Shown here: in pieces, positions 22,611-34,289 of the stretch
Layout of the letters: each line of letters opens with the position of its first letter
Numbering within the stretch: position 1 is the stretch's first letter
Source of the DNA: Ipomoea triloba
Lineage: Eukaryota; Streptophyta; Magnoliopsida; Solanales; Convolvulaceae
Assembly (NCBI RefSeq): GCF_003576645.1
Contig: NC_044930.1
Coordinates: forward strand, 6,312,711-6,376,710
Length of the DNA stretch: 64,000 nucleotides
Direction: 5' to 3'
Program-made: the position numbers and the translations under genes
The notes under the pieces: model-generated
What the model was told of the DNA's origin: nothing
The model's database searches: none
What the model saw: the letters and a program-made list of their open reading frames with translations, nothing else

Positions 22611-22805
22611 CAGAAATTAATCAGAATCCAGTGAATAGCTAGAGGAAAAATAGCATTTTTTATCTCTCAATTTTGTACAAAAGAGTAATGATCTTCGAAT
22701 CCATTTAAAAAAAATACAACTTATCGAATTATATCATAAAGTCAACTCAGCCCCATCGAACTTTATTAATAATGTAGTAGTACATGATTTATTTTCATCA
22801 CTAAT
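22577..22805. repeat. Copy of the RNase-like gene 3' flank, without the gene
   Basis: After an ATA run, 22622-22805 matches 28195-28377, the sequence just downstream of the second RNase-like gene, and stops abruptly where the gene would continue. This suggests a third unit whose RNase-like gene was deleted. Confidence 0.75.
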
Positions 22806-23865
22806 TAAGGGGTTCCTTGTGCACAGTAAACAAATTTCTAACTTTTGTGTTCAGTTGAATTACCATGATTTACATCATCCTAGATGCTCTGTCGAGTCGG
22901 GACATGAGAACCTTTGGGATTGAAGATTCAATCTTTTGAAAAAAAAAAAAAAAAACATTATTTGAGAGTTTGAGACCCATGTTACTAATACAAGTTAATA
23001 AGAAATTTGTAGGAAAATCCATCTATTGCACGTCTTTAAGTGTTATGCTTCTAACATTTCTCCGTGTTTTATTACACTTGAATACAATATTTTCACTACA
23101 GGATTGACAGTTTATCCTAGTCTATCTAGATTTTTTGAATACGTAACTTGTTACTTCTTCTTCCAAGGGTGGAATCTCCAACTATAATGGCCTCTCACGC
23201 TTCAGCCCGATAAAGCATCTAGAAGGAGGTAAATCACAATAATTCAATGATTTAGCAGACATGGTCAAATGCTGGTCCGCACAAGGAATCTGCCCACTTT
23301 TGACATAATTTGTGCAGTGTGACACATTCTTATTTTATGTAGCGTATTGCTTTTTTTTTTTTTTTTTTTTATTTTTGTGACACGTTCTTATTTTATATAG
23401 CCTATTGTTGATTGTTCTTTGTATGTAAATTTTTTTTAAAATATATATATATATATATATATTTTTAAACAAAATATACTTTTATTACAGCTAAATTCCC
23501 AAAAAAAAAAAAAAAATTCCCAAAAATAGAATGTGAGGCGAAGGGTCCATGACGAGGTTTAGCCAACCTTAGGCTAGGTCCAGCAAATCATATCATGGAC
23601 CTAGGTCATAAAATAGTATTGTTAATTAGGTTAATCAAAAATTTAGATATATCAAATCTGAGTGGACAAATTATATTATGGACTCAGATTCTGTGAGATC
23701 GTAAATGGAAATTTCATTCAAAATAATATTCTCCAAACATTCCAATCATAGTAATCACATTAAAATATGTTTTCACAATAAAATTATTTAAAAATTTTCC
23801 TTTCAAAAAATTATTTAAAAATTTTACAGATGAATAATCTATAATCAAAACTTGTATTCATAAAA
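22806..23865. other. Segmental duplication copy B, left part; no gene
   Basis: From about 23095 it matches copy A (10850-11220). It includes T runs near 23350 and a TA run near 23440. No coding region is recognised. Confidence 0.5.
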
Positions 23866-25118
23866 CTAGTATTTTTCGCACGTGCATTACACGGAATGAA
23901 TTTGTTATAACATCGAAAATTATATAGCGTTATTGATGAAATTGGTTGGATCGATTATGTTTTTTGATATTTTTCTTCCTTGAATTAGAGCAAATAATTG
24001 TCCAATTACCCGTGCGATGCACGGATAAATTTTTTATAATATATTTAGATAATAAAAATAAAGATGAAATTATAAAAAATTTTAATATTGGACGTGTACA
24101 TTTATTTGATTATAAAATTAGTGTAAAAGTATTACTCAATTAATTGAATAATATGTAACTTGTTTGTCTACAATTGTCTTAAAAAAATCGATATGTAATA
24201 TGACTTATGTAATTATATTATTACTAAAATAAATATGGGAAAAATGAGAAATAATTTAATTATAATTATTATATAAATAAATTCAACGACCAATGTTTAG
24301 CTTCACTACCATAATAATTATTAGGCAATTATTATTAGTCAATTACACTAATATATGTGTAATTATACTTTTATACGTTAAGTATATTCATTTTCACCAT
24401 ATCATATTTAGTTTTTTCCTCATCCTCCACATTTGAATAAATTAATTATAATTTATAATTATTATAAAAAATCTAACAACCCATGTTAAATTAATTTTTT
24501 AAAGTTAAATAATTTAAGGTTTTTAAAAGTGTGTAATTATTTTTTTTAAGTTTTTAAATAATTTTCAGTTATTTAGTAATATCATTTTTCAATTAATTTG
24601 CCTAATTTCCGTTTCTTTTTTCATTAGGATCTTTTTTTATATTTTCAATCAATTAGTGAAATCAGTTTTCTTTTCCATTTTATCTTTACTATTGTTTCGA
24701 CGAGAATTTCACAAAGGATGATTTTATTTTTATTAATAGTAGTATAGATATAGAAGTATAGATAAGTATTCAAATTATTATTATTGGTGTAAATAATAAT
24801 TAAACTTTGTTACCAATTAAACTTTATTATTCTTTTACCAATTAATTAATAATATTAGATTGTGCGGGAAAGTTGATTGAATGATTTTACTTTTATTAAT
24901 AATATTGATTGATTGATACGTGAATATATAAACAATATGAAACAATATTACCAATTAATAGATATTAGTTAATTTTCATTTTACATTTTCTTACCAAATA
25001 AGCTTTATTAATTATTTGACCAATAAAATATTTAATTAATTGACTACAAAAGTTTGGGCGGGAAAATGAAATAGGAGGATTTTATTTTTATATATAGTAT
25101 ATATAGAGTATAGATAGA
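23866..25118 (-). mobile_element. Helitron insertion, 1253 bp, non-autonomous
   Basis: On the minus strand the insert starts TCTATCTATAC, ends ...CGAAAAATACTAG, and lies between a host A and T, the Helitron rule. Copy A (11216-11234) has the uninterrupted site, CATAAAAATTATTGCCG. The 3' hairpin is CGTGTAATGCACGTGCG-like at about 23877-23892. No helicase is present. The interior holds a second 3'-end hairpin (CCGTGCATCGCACGGG at about 24008-24024) and extra 5'-type ends near 24745 and 24915, so it is a composite of several Helitron termini in one orientation. Confidence 0.85.
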
Positions 25119-25248
25119 TTATTGCCGTAAACAGAATATGAATAAAATGCATTATTTTTTATTTTACTTTTGAATAATATAATTTATAATCAAAACATGT
25201 TATTATCATATATATTATTACCGTATAAAAAAAGGAACAAAATACATC

Positions 25249-25307
<59 letters not shown>

Positions 25308-25872
25308 GGGCAAATAATTTATAATCAATATTTGTTTTTTACATGATTTATAACCGGTTAGAAAACAAGAATAAAAAGTATCAATTATAATTTTACATCT
25401 GAAAAATTTATAATCAAAAATTTTTTTTTGACTATTTTTCATAAAGTTGTTGAGTTGGCCATTCATCATTACAATAAATTTAAAAAGAATGAAATATTCT
25501 TTTTTATTTTTGACAAAATAGATATTTAATATCTCCTTATGGTAAAATATTTTAGTGTCTTTAATTTGATTCCATTCAGACTTACTAATCAATTGCTCAA
25601 TTTGTATTTATAATTTTTTCTCTTTTTAGTTACATGCATGTAAAGAATACTAATTAATATGTATCTGTTTTTATTCATTTTCATTTAATATATTTTTTTT
25701 TTTGAAAAAGTTTTCATTTAATATATAAAAATTCATTTACTTCAATTCCTATTTAGGCAAAGTACTCATCTCGATCTCTTCACATGAAATTTATCAATAA
25801 TCCATTGGTCAATATTAACATTTATGCTTTTTCCTCCAAAAAGGCTTAATCCCCAACCCTAACGACCCCTAC
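25119..25872. other. Copy B middle part with (TA)n, no gene
   Basis: Matches 11224-11710 of copy A, with an expanded TA run at 25252-25303. The PF04195-like gene body is missing here. Confidence 0.5.
25252..25303. repeat. (TA)n microsatellite
   Basis: A pure TA dinucleotide run; copy A has no such run at this point. Confidence 0.95.
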
Positions 25873-25954
25873 GCTACTAGACTGAAGATTCCCAGGAATC
25901 TCGCAGCAATGGACGTTAGTTCTAGTTCTACCCCTCCAGCCCTGGACCACTAGG
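25873..25954 (+). pseudogene. 3' end of a PF04195-like gene (copy B remnant)
   Basis: The last 27 codons match those of the gene ending at 13625: ATRLKIPRNLAAMDVSSSSTP, then a stop after PALDH. Everything upstream is deleted. Confidence 0.85.
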
Positions 25955-26780
25955 ACAGTGGTTATACTTTGCTTTGAGGTTTAATTTATGTTGTAGTAAT
26001 GTATGAATTGGTATGTCTGTTTAGCTTGCAGTGGTGAAGGGGCTTTAATTTGTAGTATGGGTTTTTGACTATGTTCAGGCATGGTAGGATTTATTTTGTT
26101 GTGTTTTTCCAATACATCACTCTAGACATTTGGATGATATGATGATGTTGCATCTTTTTCTTCCAAAACTTTGAATTAAAGTGATCATATTCTCTTCAAC
26201 ATATTTTTTTTAGTTGGAAAAGTTCTTAGTTTGTGTTGGGCGGAGACTTGAAGAGATGAGTCCAACATCCTGTCATTAGACTGTGACGCTCACTACCAAG
26301 TAAGTATAAGGAAATAAAGTTGTACATTCGTTACTAGTTATAGTTTTTGGCGTAGCGATAAACATTGAGGTACATCAATATTAAAGTTCGCATCACCATT
26401 ATAGTTTTCCACAAATATATATTTTCATTCATGAGTTCAGAGCAGTATTGTCTTTAATTAAAACTATAATTGATGAAGCATTTGAAGAGTTAATATATGT
26501 TTGTAACATGTTATACTGATTCATCATTTAATTTACACACAAAACCTCAAAAGAGATTTTTCGACCTTTCAACTTTAACATCAATTTATATTGTTTAAAA
26601 ATTATATTGCTTTACATTTATAAATTTAATATACAACACCATATAATGTCAATAGATGGATATCAATTTGGCTTCTCTTTCTTTACGCTTCACTGTTAAA
26701 GAAATACAATACCTAAAGAGAAGGTGTGCATAAACACAACAATATAATGTATAGATTTTGTACAAAAAATAGATTAGCAG

Positions 26781-27262
26781 TTGTGTAACACACAACATAT
26801 GGGCTTGGGATGGGTGGTTCGTGATCATGACGGCCTGGTGCAAGGAGTAGCAATGGAAAAGGTTGGGGGTCTTTTCTTGGTTCGGGAGGCGGAAGCTATG
26901 GGTGCCCGGGAAGCGTTGAGTTGGACAAAAACGAAAGGATGGCAGAGAGTAATTCTTGAGACTGACGCGCAAGTGGTGACGAGAGCAGTGGCGATGGGCG
27001 ATATTCGTACTCCATTCGGGGCTTTGATTCGGGATATTCGCATCCTCTCGAATCAATTGGGTTCGGTTTCGTTTTAGTTTGTGCATAGGGAAAGGAATTT
27101 ACATGCTTATTCGGTGGCAAAGATGTCCTTATGTGGTCCGTTAAATGAGTTTATTGAGTATTTTGATTTTATTCCTAGTTGTTTTCCTTTCTTGTCTTAT
27201 TCGAACATTTTGGATTAATATATGATCAAGTTTCCTTTTGTTTAAAAAAACACACACACACA
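26781..27262 (+). pseudogene. LINE RNase H-domain remnant (copy B) with poly(A)
   Basis: Open for 98 codons and less decayed than copy A: GLGWVVRDHDGLVQGVAMEK, FLVREAEAMGAREALSW, RVILETDAQVV and FGALIRDIRIL. This is the RNase H-like fold at the C-terminus of plant LINE ORF2, with the Glu and Asp of the active-site pattern visible. A stop after GSVSF, then VHRERNLHAYSVAKM in frame. It ends in A-rich sequence and (CA)n at 27242-27262. Confidence 0.8.
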
Positions 27263-28444
27263 CACAACATATTGTGTCTTATTTTACGAATGTATGTCTT
27301 GTATTATGAAATTATGTGCCTAAATATAAGACATATATTATCTACATAAATCAGATTTGAGAATAAATAAATATATAACATGTGTATGTGTCTTGTGTTG
27401 TGTGTTTTTGTGTCTCCTTAAGAAATTTTGTACTTAGGGGGTGTATTCAATTATGACTTTCATAGACTTTTTAAAGAATTTTATCAAGTTTAAAAGTTTG
27501 GTGGTATTCAATTTAGACTTTTAAGGACTCTTTAAAAGTCTACCAGTATTGGATCCAGACTTTTCAAAACTCTTTAAAAGTATACCGGTATTCGATTCAA
27601 ACTTTTATAGAGTCTTTAAAAGTCTATTGGTATTCAAACAGTCATTAACTTTTATAGACTCTGTCCGAACAAGATTTCTATGGACTTTTTCTTCATTAAT
27701 ATAAATAGATAAATCCAACCCTCCAACCCAAACTTTTCAACATTCACGGCCCTTTTTTCTCATAGACGTATTATTACTAGGATAAATTTTTAATTTCCCG
27801 TTTCACTTAATTGGTGTTGTTTTAACTTTAGCAATGCGGAGAAGAAATTATGTTATCATAAATTTTAATAACAAATTATAAAGAATAAAAACATGTTAAA
27901 AGGTACAATAATAAATTATAAGATAAGTATAAAATTATTCATTACAAAATTTAAAAATCTTCTTTATATACACTTCCATATAATTCCAAAAAAAAAATGG
28001 CATTGACCTAAAAGGGGTGATCAAGGTGATGCATGAGTCTTGTACTTAAAGGTTACGAGTTTGATTATTGCCAACACTCTTTTGGTTGAACTTATGTGCG
28101 AGCTATTAAACAGGAGTGCCTGAAGTTTAATGCGACATTCTCCTAATGCGATTACCTCTTCTATGTGGTTTGGAAGCTATTACACAAGAGTGAAATTTAT
28201 CCAGGGAATAGTTAGAGGAAAAATAACATTTTTTATCTCTCAATTTTGTACAAAAGAGTAATGATCTTCGAATCCATTTAAAAATGAATACAACTTATCG
28301 AATTATATAATAAAGTCAACTCAGCCCCATCGAACTTTATTAATAATGTAGTAGTACATGATTTATTTTCATCACTATGGTACAACAAAACTACTGCATG
28401 CTGAATAGCCATGTACCAATAGCTTATTTTCTCTAAGTAATTAA
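27263..28444. other. Intergenic with degenerate repeats
   Basis: 27427-27680 holds repeated CTTTAAAAGTCTACCGGTATTC-type units of about 55-60 bp, probably a decayed MITE end (GGGGGTGTATTCAATT). 28195-28444 is the RNase-like gene 3' flank shared with 22622 and 4840. Confidence 0.5.
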
Positions 28445-29514
28445 TTAAGGTTTAAGGAACTTGACTTTATTGCCATTTCTGCTATCACAAATCCAGAAAG
28501 CGCCGGGACATGTATACTTGTTGCCCTCTCGAGTAGCACATAAAAAGACTTGGTCCAGAATGGTGTTCAAACCATTCTCGTCTTCTCGGCATGTTACTGC
28601 CACGTCCCCTAATCCCGCTTTCCTTACCGCTTCATTGATTGCCTCCCCTGGATAATACTTTCCGTTTGGTATGATTCCTGTAATTGAGTTGGGATCGTAT
28701 ATAATTGACTTGGAGATTTAATGTAAATTTGCTCTAAATTAATTAAATTAGATAGTTAATTACCTGCATCACCCAAAAGTTTGAGGAGATTAATTTGCTT
28801 TTGTGCTCTAAGGGCAGCTGCAAAGTAATCATGCTGATCAAGAACTGATTCTGCACAACTGCCATACCTCACCCATTCTTCTTTCCATAACTTCTTACTG
28901 TCCCTTCTAGGGCAGGTGAGAGACGGCCAATACCTTCCCAAATTTGGAACTAAATCTGCAATCTATAATAAACTACAATTGCTTAGGAAATAGTTGGATT
29001 TAGTAAGAAACAAAATAAGGGCAACTTTAGTTCCTTAGTTTTAAATCTTAGCTAGTATCATATTTAGATTCAATTATTTTGTTTGTTTTATTATTTTTTT
29101 TGTACCTTAGAATGGAATTCAAATAATATAGAAATGAAAACAAAAGTCATTTCCTTATAAAATTTTGCTTTTATTTTTTAAAATTGAAAAAGAGGATGGA
29201 AAAAACAAATTTAAAGGGAAAATTGTACTTTTTGTCTATAAGTTATAGGGTAATTGTAAGATTCGTTACTACTTATTGGTCATGGTCATTTTTCGTCTCT
29301 AAACTATAACTGACATTGTAAACTTTATCTTTTTAACATTAGGGACGAAATTTACAACGTCGGTTATTGCTTAGAGTACGAGAAGTGAGCACAACCTATT
29401 AGATAAAGGAAGAAATTTACAATGTCAATTATATCTCATGGATGAGAAGTGAGCATCACGATCAATAAGTAGGGACGAATCATACAATTACCATATAACT
29501 TAAGGACAAAAAAT

Positions 29515-29560
<46 letters not shown>

Positions 29561-30676
29561 CGGGGGCGCGTGTATGTGAACACATACACACATATATGAT
29601 ACAAATCAGGTCAAAGTTTGCGATCAAGTGGGAACATGCACTTGGCAACACTACTAATGCATTTCTTGACATGTACAAGTATATTCAATATCTAGGACTC
29701 CATAAATGCATTTTGACAAAATTACAAATTCATTTAATGATATGTAAAGTACGTACACCCAAGACGCTTATACTTAATAGTATTATAAAGCACACTCAAA
29801 ATTTGAGATAATTACTAAATATTCATTATGCTTTTCCTTGCTTCACAACAATTGACCTTTAAGATGGATGATTAGAATGGCTCTTTAGCTTTCTCTTAAG
29901 CACTAATTCTTATTTATGCTGACACCTCTCTTCATATAAATATAATCAGGATCATATGATAACCACTTCTCGCGAAAACATACAAACTAGCTTTTGTGCA
30001 ACTTAAAATGCTTGATTGTACATTCATGAATAAATGATTGTGCAATCTAGAAACTCGCATTTCTGTAACTACTTTTGTATTTTGGGTTGTGCAACTTATA
30101 GTGCCTGATTGTGCAACCCTTAAAGTCTAATTATGCAGTTCACACAAGAACAATGATTCTCATTTGATCATTCCTCCCTATATATATATATTCCAATAAT
30201 TCTTATTTTAATATACTACCCAAGAAGATTATACTTCTATTGAAATCATTTACATACCCAGGCTCAGTATTAAAAGAATTATTGTTTACCTTAGATGGCT
30301 GGAATTTGGTTGTGGTTGTGCAATTTTCTGGAACCGACCCCTCTTGGGCATAAACTCCTTTGAACTCAGAAATGATGAAATCATTTAACACAGGCTTTCC
30401 TTTCTTGGGGAGACAACAACCTTCTTTGCTTTCACATTTTGACTTTGGCCACTGATTAACCACAAGATTTACAGTAATTATAAAGAAAATAAATCACCAT
30501 TGTTACTAGCTAGTTGTATTGTGTAGCACTGTAAACTCAAATTAAAGAAAGAAGAAGATACATACTTGGAAAATGATGAAGAAGTAATCGGGAGTGGTCT
30601 CAGCGCTGAAGACGAGCGACGAAAGTGAAGCAAGAGAGAGTGTAAGGAGAAGAAAGCGTGGGATAAATGTGTTCAT
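28445..30676 (-). CDS. RNase T2 family protein lacking catalytic histidines, copy 2
   Basis: Exons 30566-30676, 30290-30451, 28764-28962 and 28445-28677 have exactly the same lengths (111, 162, 199, 233) as copy 1 and encode 234 residues. A signal peptide is followed by QWPKSKC, GCCLPKKGKP and RYWPSLTC. The catalytic positions carry the same changes as copy 1: SEFKG instead of HGLWP, and LWKEEWVRYGSC instead of the two-histidine segment. Intron 2 is 1327 bp against 289 bp in copy 1 and contains a TA run. The ORF is intact with conserved cysteines, so the loss of activity predates the duplication and both copies have stayed open since. Secretion and a non-catalytic role (storage, RNA binding or defence) are inferred. 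Confidence 0.88.
29517..29554. repeat. (TA)n microsatellite in intron 2 of RNase-like copy 2
   Basis: A TA run followed by GCGCGCGGGGGCGCG; part of the expanded intron. Confidence 0.9.
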
Positions 30677-30773
30677 GCTTAGCTTATCTTAGCTTCTTCA
30701 ATTTATCGCAAAAGCAGAAAGTAGACTGAAATTTTGCCGAGTAGTGAGCTGGAGTACATGTAGTAGGGGCTTA

Positions 30774-30781
30774 TATTTATA
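30774..30781 (-). promoter_or_regulatory. TATA box of RNase-like gene copy 2
   Basis: TATAAATA on the minus strand lies 98 bp upstream of the ATG, in sequence conserved with copy 1. Confidence 0.7.
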
Positions 30782-31007
30782 GGTTTGTCCAACTATATCC
30801 CTGCATTCAATAATGCGTGTGCTTTCAAACTGGTCCAAATTAGCGGGCAGTTTTGACCTCTTACCAATCCAACCATAACTCTTGCCAGCTGTAGCTTGTT
30901 TGATAGCCGCTAGTATGCTGCTGTATAATTCAATTGGTTGACCCAAGGCCAATTATGAGAGCATGCGCGTGGGCGCATAAAGTGACACCCATGTACAATG
31001 TTGTAAA

Positions 31008-31511
31008 AATTTTGCCTACGCTTCGATTAACTTCCGTCTAGGCGTTACGCGTCCGTCGACCACCTAGCGTATCACCTTAAATGGTGGTCTAGGCGACTGA
31101 CCGACTAGGCGACCGTCTAAGCTCTGTCTAGCTAGGTCGTTTAGGCGCTAACCACCTAGTATAGGCCCAGACTAGACCTCCTAGGCACCTCCTAGGCCGT
31201 CTAGTCGGCCAATTAACTATTGTTCTTTTGTTTTTTTAGTGAGTTAATTCACTTAAAATAACATCGTTTTGAGCAAAATAACTCTAAATTGTATAAACTC
31301 TCAATATTTTTTAGGTTAATATTTAATATTTTAGTATTAACTATTAAAGTATTATATAATTTATAATTATTAGTCTTTAAAAAATTAAAAATACTAAAAC
31401 AAATTTTTAAAAAATAAAAAATACACTGGCGCCTAGGCACCAATTAATTCCCGCCTAGGCGCTAGGCGCTCCCCGAGCGCCCGAGGAGCGTTTAGCGATT
31501 TTTTAACCATG
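31008..31511. mobile_element. Non-autonomous DNA element with CCTAGGCG-rich ends, copy 2
   Basis: GC-rich ends full of CTAGGCG motifs (31025-31210 and 31425-31490) flank an AT-rich middle, and the right end reads GATTTTTTAACCATGG as in copy 1 at 9652-10018. The whole is palindrome-like. Superfamily not determined. Confidence 0.6.
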
Positions 31512-32584
31512 GCCACGCACGAAAGTTGTGTGGGACTCACTTTTCTGCCATGAACTTTTGTTTTGCAAGAGATGATTTTTCATTCTCTTACCTCTTCTCT
31601 CACTTGCCATGTTGGTATTATTTCCTAAATAATTGTGCATTCACTCCTAATGTGAATGCTCTGATCCACACAGTTGTATAATCAGGATTCAAAATGATAT
31701 CGTTGAATTTTATGAATTAAAATAATATACTTTATGTATTAGAATAATGTACATAATGTCTTATAAAAATGTATGTTGTAGTGAGTTCGTAAAAAATATT
31801 ACACGAAATAATGTTGTTTTTGGACTGTGATCCACATGGTTGTGTGGACCACGATTCTCGCAATAACTATTGTTGATAGACAATTGTAGCTTATTATTAG
31901 TGTTTTGTTTTGTTTTTTGTTTTTTGTTTTTTTTTTTTTTAAAGTTTGTTAGTTGTGGCAACCTAACTTTACTTATTTGTAATTTTTTATCGAATAGAGT
32001 CAAAAAGTAAAGTTTACTTAGTGTATACATTTGTATTGTGGCTGCCGATTTTCCTCATTCATCACCTAAAAAGTCAATTATTAGTTGATCGATCAATTAA
32101 GAAAGAATTGATAATTTCATTTTGTTGGCAGTTGTAACTTGTGGGATGTGTTGGATCCTTATCAGAGGGATATGAAATAAGCTATGTTGTTAGTTTCAAG
32201 CTTCAAAAATCATTAAGAAGTTCATTACAAAAGGAGGGTTCAAGTGAGAACCTGATCTCACGTAAAAGTGAGGATTGATATGATCTATTCATCTAAGTAG
32301 ATCAACGATTGAGGGTACGTGGCTGAAAAATAAAGGAAAAATAGGTAAGTTTAGTTTATAAATATTGCAAACTTAAAATTTTGCAACAATTATATAAAAT
32401 TGGCTTCTTTTTTTTTTTTTTTCAACTGAAACATTCAATGATGTGTAGAGCATTTTTCTCTATCCACGGGGGCGGCCCCAACGTTGGTTCATCGGGCTAC
32501 CAACCGCGAACATGGATTCATTCAATGACGATGACACATCTTGACCCTCACTCAGCTCACTATGTTAAATTGAAAAGTTAAAGA
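31512..32584. other. Intergenic with MITE remnants, no gene
   Basis: 31660-31865 has imperfect inverted ends of the GATCCACA..GTGTGGACC family also seen at 50734 and 57160. No protein is recognised. Confidence 0.45.
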
Positions 32585-32807
32585 TAGAGTCTGTTAAATT
32601 AGAGTTAAATTACCTAGTGATTGGTAAGAAATGGATCGAAAATAAGCAAGAAAACAACACAAATAAATTAAATTAAAGCAGCAAATACTAAATTAAACGA
32701 CCTCCCATAATACAATTTCTAAAAGGCTATGTCCAAAATGAGGGAAGCTCAGCTCGCCGCATGAGTTGCATATATGCCACAGACAACATAAGCTAATTAA
32801 TTAACAC

Positions 32808-33980
32808 TTATGGCAATGAATCTTTGCAATAGGCTGCTACTTCTTCTCGGACCTTCTTCTCTATGGAAGCAGGATGATCATCCACAATTTTGAAAAAAGC
32901 CTCACGACGGGCCTCATCAGCAAGCTCCCAACCCACAAACGCCTCCACATTTTGATGCATATACTGTAGTGCAGATTGCTCAAATTCTTTGGACTTCTTG
33001 AAGTCTTCAACCCCAGCTTGTCTAGCAAAAAACACTTGGGCCTCCAAAGCCTTGATTTTCTCAGCCATTTCTTTAGTAGATTCCTCCACAACCTCAATAA
33101 CCTCGGGTTTGGGCTCCATAAGATCAGCTACTGGTATGGGTTCTACATTTGGTGCTTCATCTGCTACAACTTCATCAGCTTCAGCTTCTTTAAGCCCATA
33201 TAGGATGTCAATTTTCTCCTTATTGGCATAGATATTACAGGAGCGAGGAACACTGGCTATTTTCTTTGCTTGGGATAAGAGTTCAGGCGTTTCTTCTGGC
33301 ATGGGGAAATGGATAACACGGGTGGCCCAGACATTAGGGAAACATATTTGAGACTCTGGGAGTCGGACTTTGAAAAACCTTTCTTTCCAGCCACTATGGG
33401 AGGAGGGAATGCCCGTCACAAATTTAAGACCACGACGGGAGGAGACCGTGACAAAGCTCTGGGTTTCAACCTTTGTGCCAGCTTCAACAGTGAACAAATA
33501 ATGGAAGAGAGACTGGGAGGGAGGAATATCGCATTCCTTACAAATGTTCAGAAAAACTACTAGGAATTTGTATCCGTTAGGTGCTAACTGAGCAGGTATG
33601 ATTTGATGGGTATTCAGGAATTCTGAGACGAAAGGGTGTAGGGGAAAACGAAGGCCGCACTTGATTGAGTTGTAGTGCACACCTACTTCTAAAGGATTGG
33701 CTTCAGCAGAGCAATGATCGACGATTGAGATTTCAGGACTCGGGTTGATAATCTCAATGTTTGGCCCTAAAAGGTCTATGGCTTTGGAAATGCATAAGGG
33801 GGAAATTCTGGGCTTTATGGTTTGAGCCACATTAGGGTCTAGGCGATAGTAGTGAGGTTTTGGCGAAGGGAAGGACGGGTCACGCTTACGTTTGGTGGCT
33901 TTGGATTGGCCATGGGAACCACCTTGTGTTGGGGAGGAAGCTGCACGATTTGCATTTCGGGGTGGACGACGAGGACACAT
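32808..33980 (-). CDS. PF04195-like domain protein, intronless, copy C1 (390 aa)
   Basis: A single open frame from ATG at 33980 to the stop at 32808. The N-terminus is basic (MCPRRPPRNANRAASSPTQG, then KATKRKRD), suggesting a nuclear localisation signal. The central domain at about 115-245 reads LRFPLHPFVSEFLNTHQ, PAQLAPNGYKFLVVFLNIC, SSRRGLKFVTGIPSS and WKERFFKVRLPE, diagnostic of the plant 'putative gypsy-type transposon' family. An acidic linker (EAEADEVVADEAP) leads to a probable coiled coil (EMAEKIKALEAQVFFARQAG) and an alpha-helical tail. There is no catalytic domain. Almost identical to the gene at 48569-49744. Function unknown; it may belong to a transposon or be a domesticated, amplified gene. 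Confidence 0.8.
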   Translation of the reverse strand: MCPRRPPRNANRAASSPTQGGSHGQSKATKRKRDPSFPSPKPHYYRLDPNVAQTIKPRISPLCISKAIDLLGPNIEIINPSPEISIVDHCSAEANPLEVGVHYNSIKCGLRFPLHPFVSEFLNTHQIIPAQLAPNGYKFLVVFLNICKECDIPPSQSLFHYLFTVEAGTKVETQSFVTVSSRRGLKFVTGIPSSHSGWKERFFKVRLPESQICFPNVWATRVIHFPMPEETPELLSQAKKIASVPRSCNIYANKEKIDILYGLKEAEADEVVADEAPNVEPIPVADLMEPKPEVIEVVEESTKEMAEKIKALEAQVFFARQAGVEDFKKSKEFEQSALQYMHQNVEAFVGWELADEARREAFFKIVDDHPASIEKKVREEVAAYCKDSLP

Positions 33981-34047
33981 CTTGACTGTACCCTAGCTTA
34001 GCTCACTATGTTAGATTGTAAAATTGAAGATCCTATCAAATGAAGGG

Positions 34048-34055
34048 TATATATA
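34048..34055 (-). promoter_or_regulatory. TATA box of copy C1
   Basis: TATATATA lies 68 bp upstream of the ATG and is conserved at the same position in copy C3 (48499-48506). Confidence 0.6.
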
Positions 34056-34289
34056 AGACCCTAGATCAGATGAGTAAACAATAGGGTAGCCGTTTTTATA
34101 TAAATGTGTGTGGGGGCATGGATATCAAAACAATTGCCTGAATTTTCGCGATTACGTTATAAATTAACATCTAGCCGTTGCAAATCAAGCAATGGTAGGA
34201 TTTTCATGAAATAAGTATGAATTTATCGTCAGGTACTTAATATTAAGCCGTTGAACGGTATTATTTTTCACCATTATGTCACATTTAGC

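Noticed and set aside
27990..28110. Possible SINE (AGGTTACGAGTTTGATT resembles a B box)
   Set aside because: No convincing A box, tail or target duplication.
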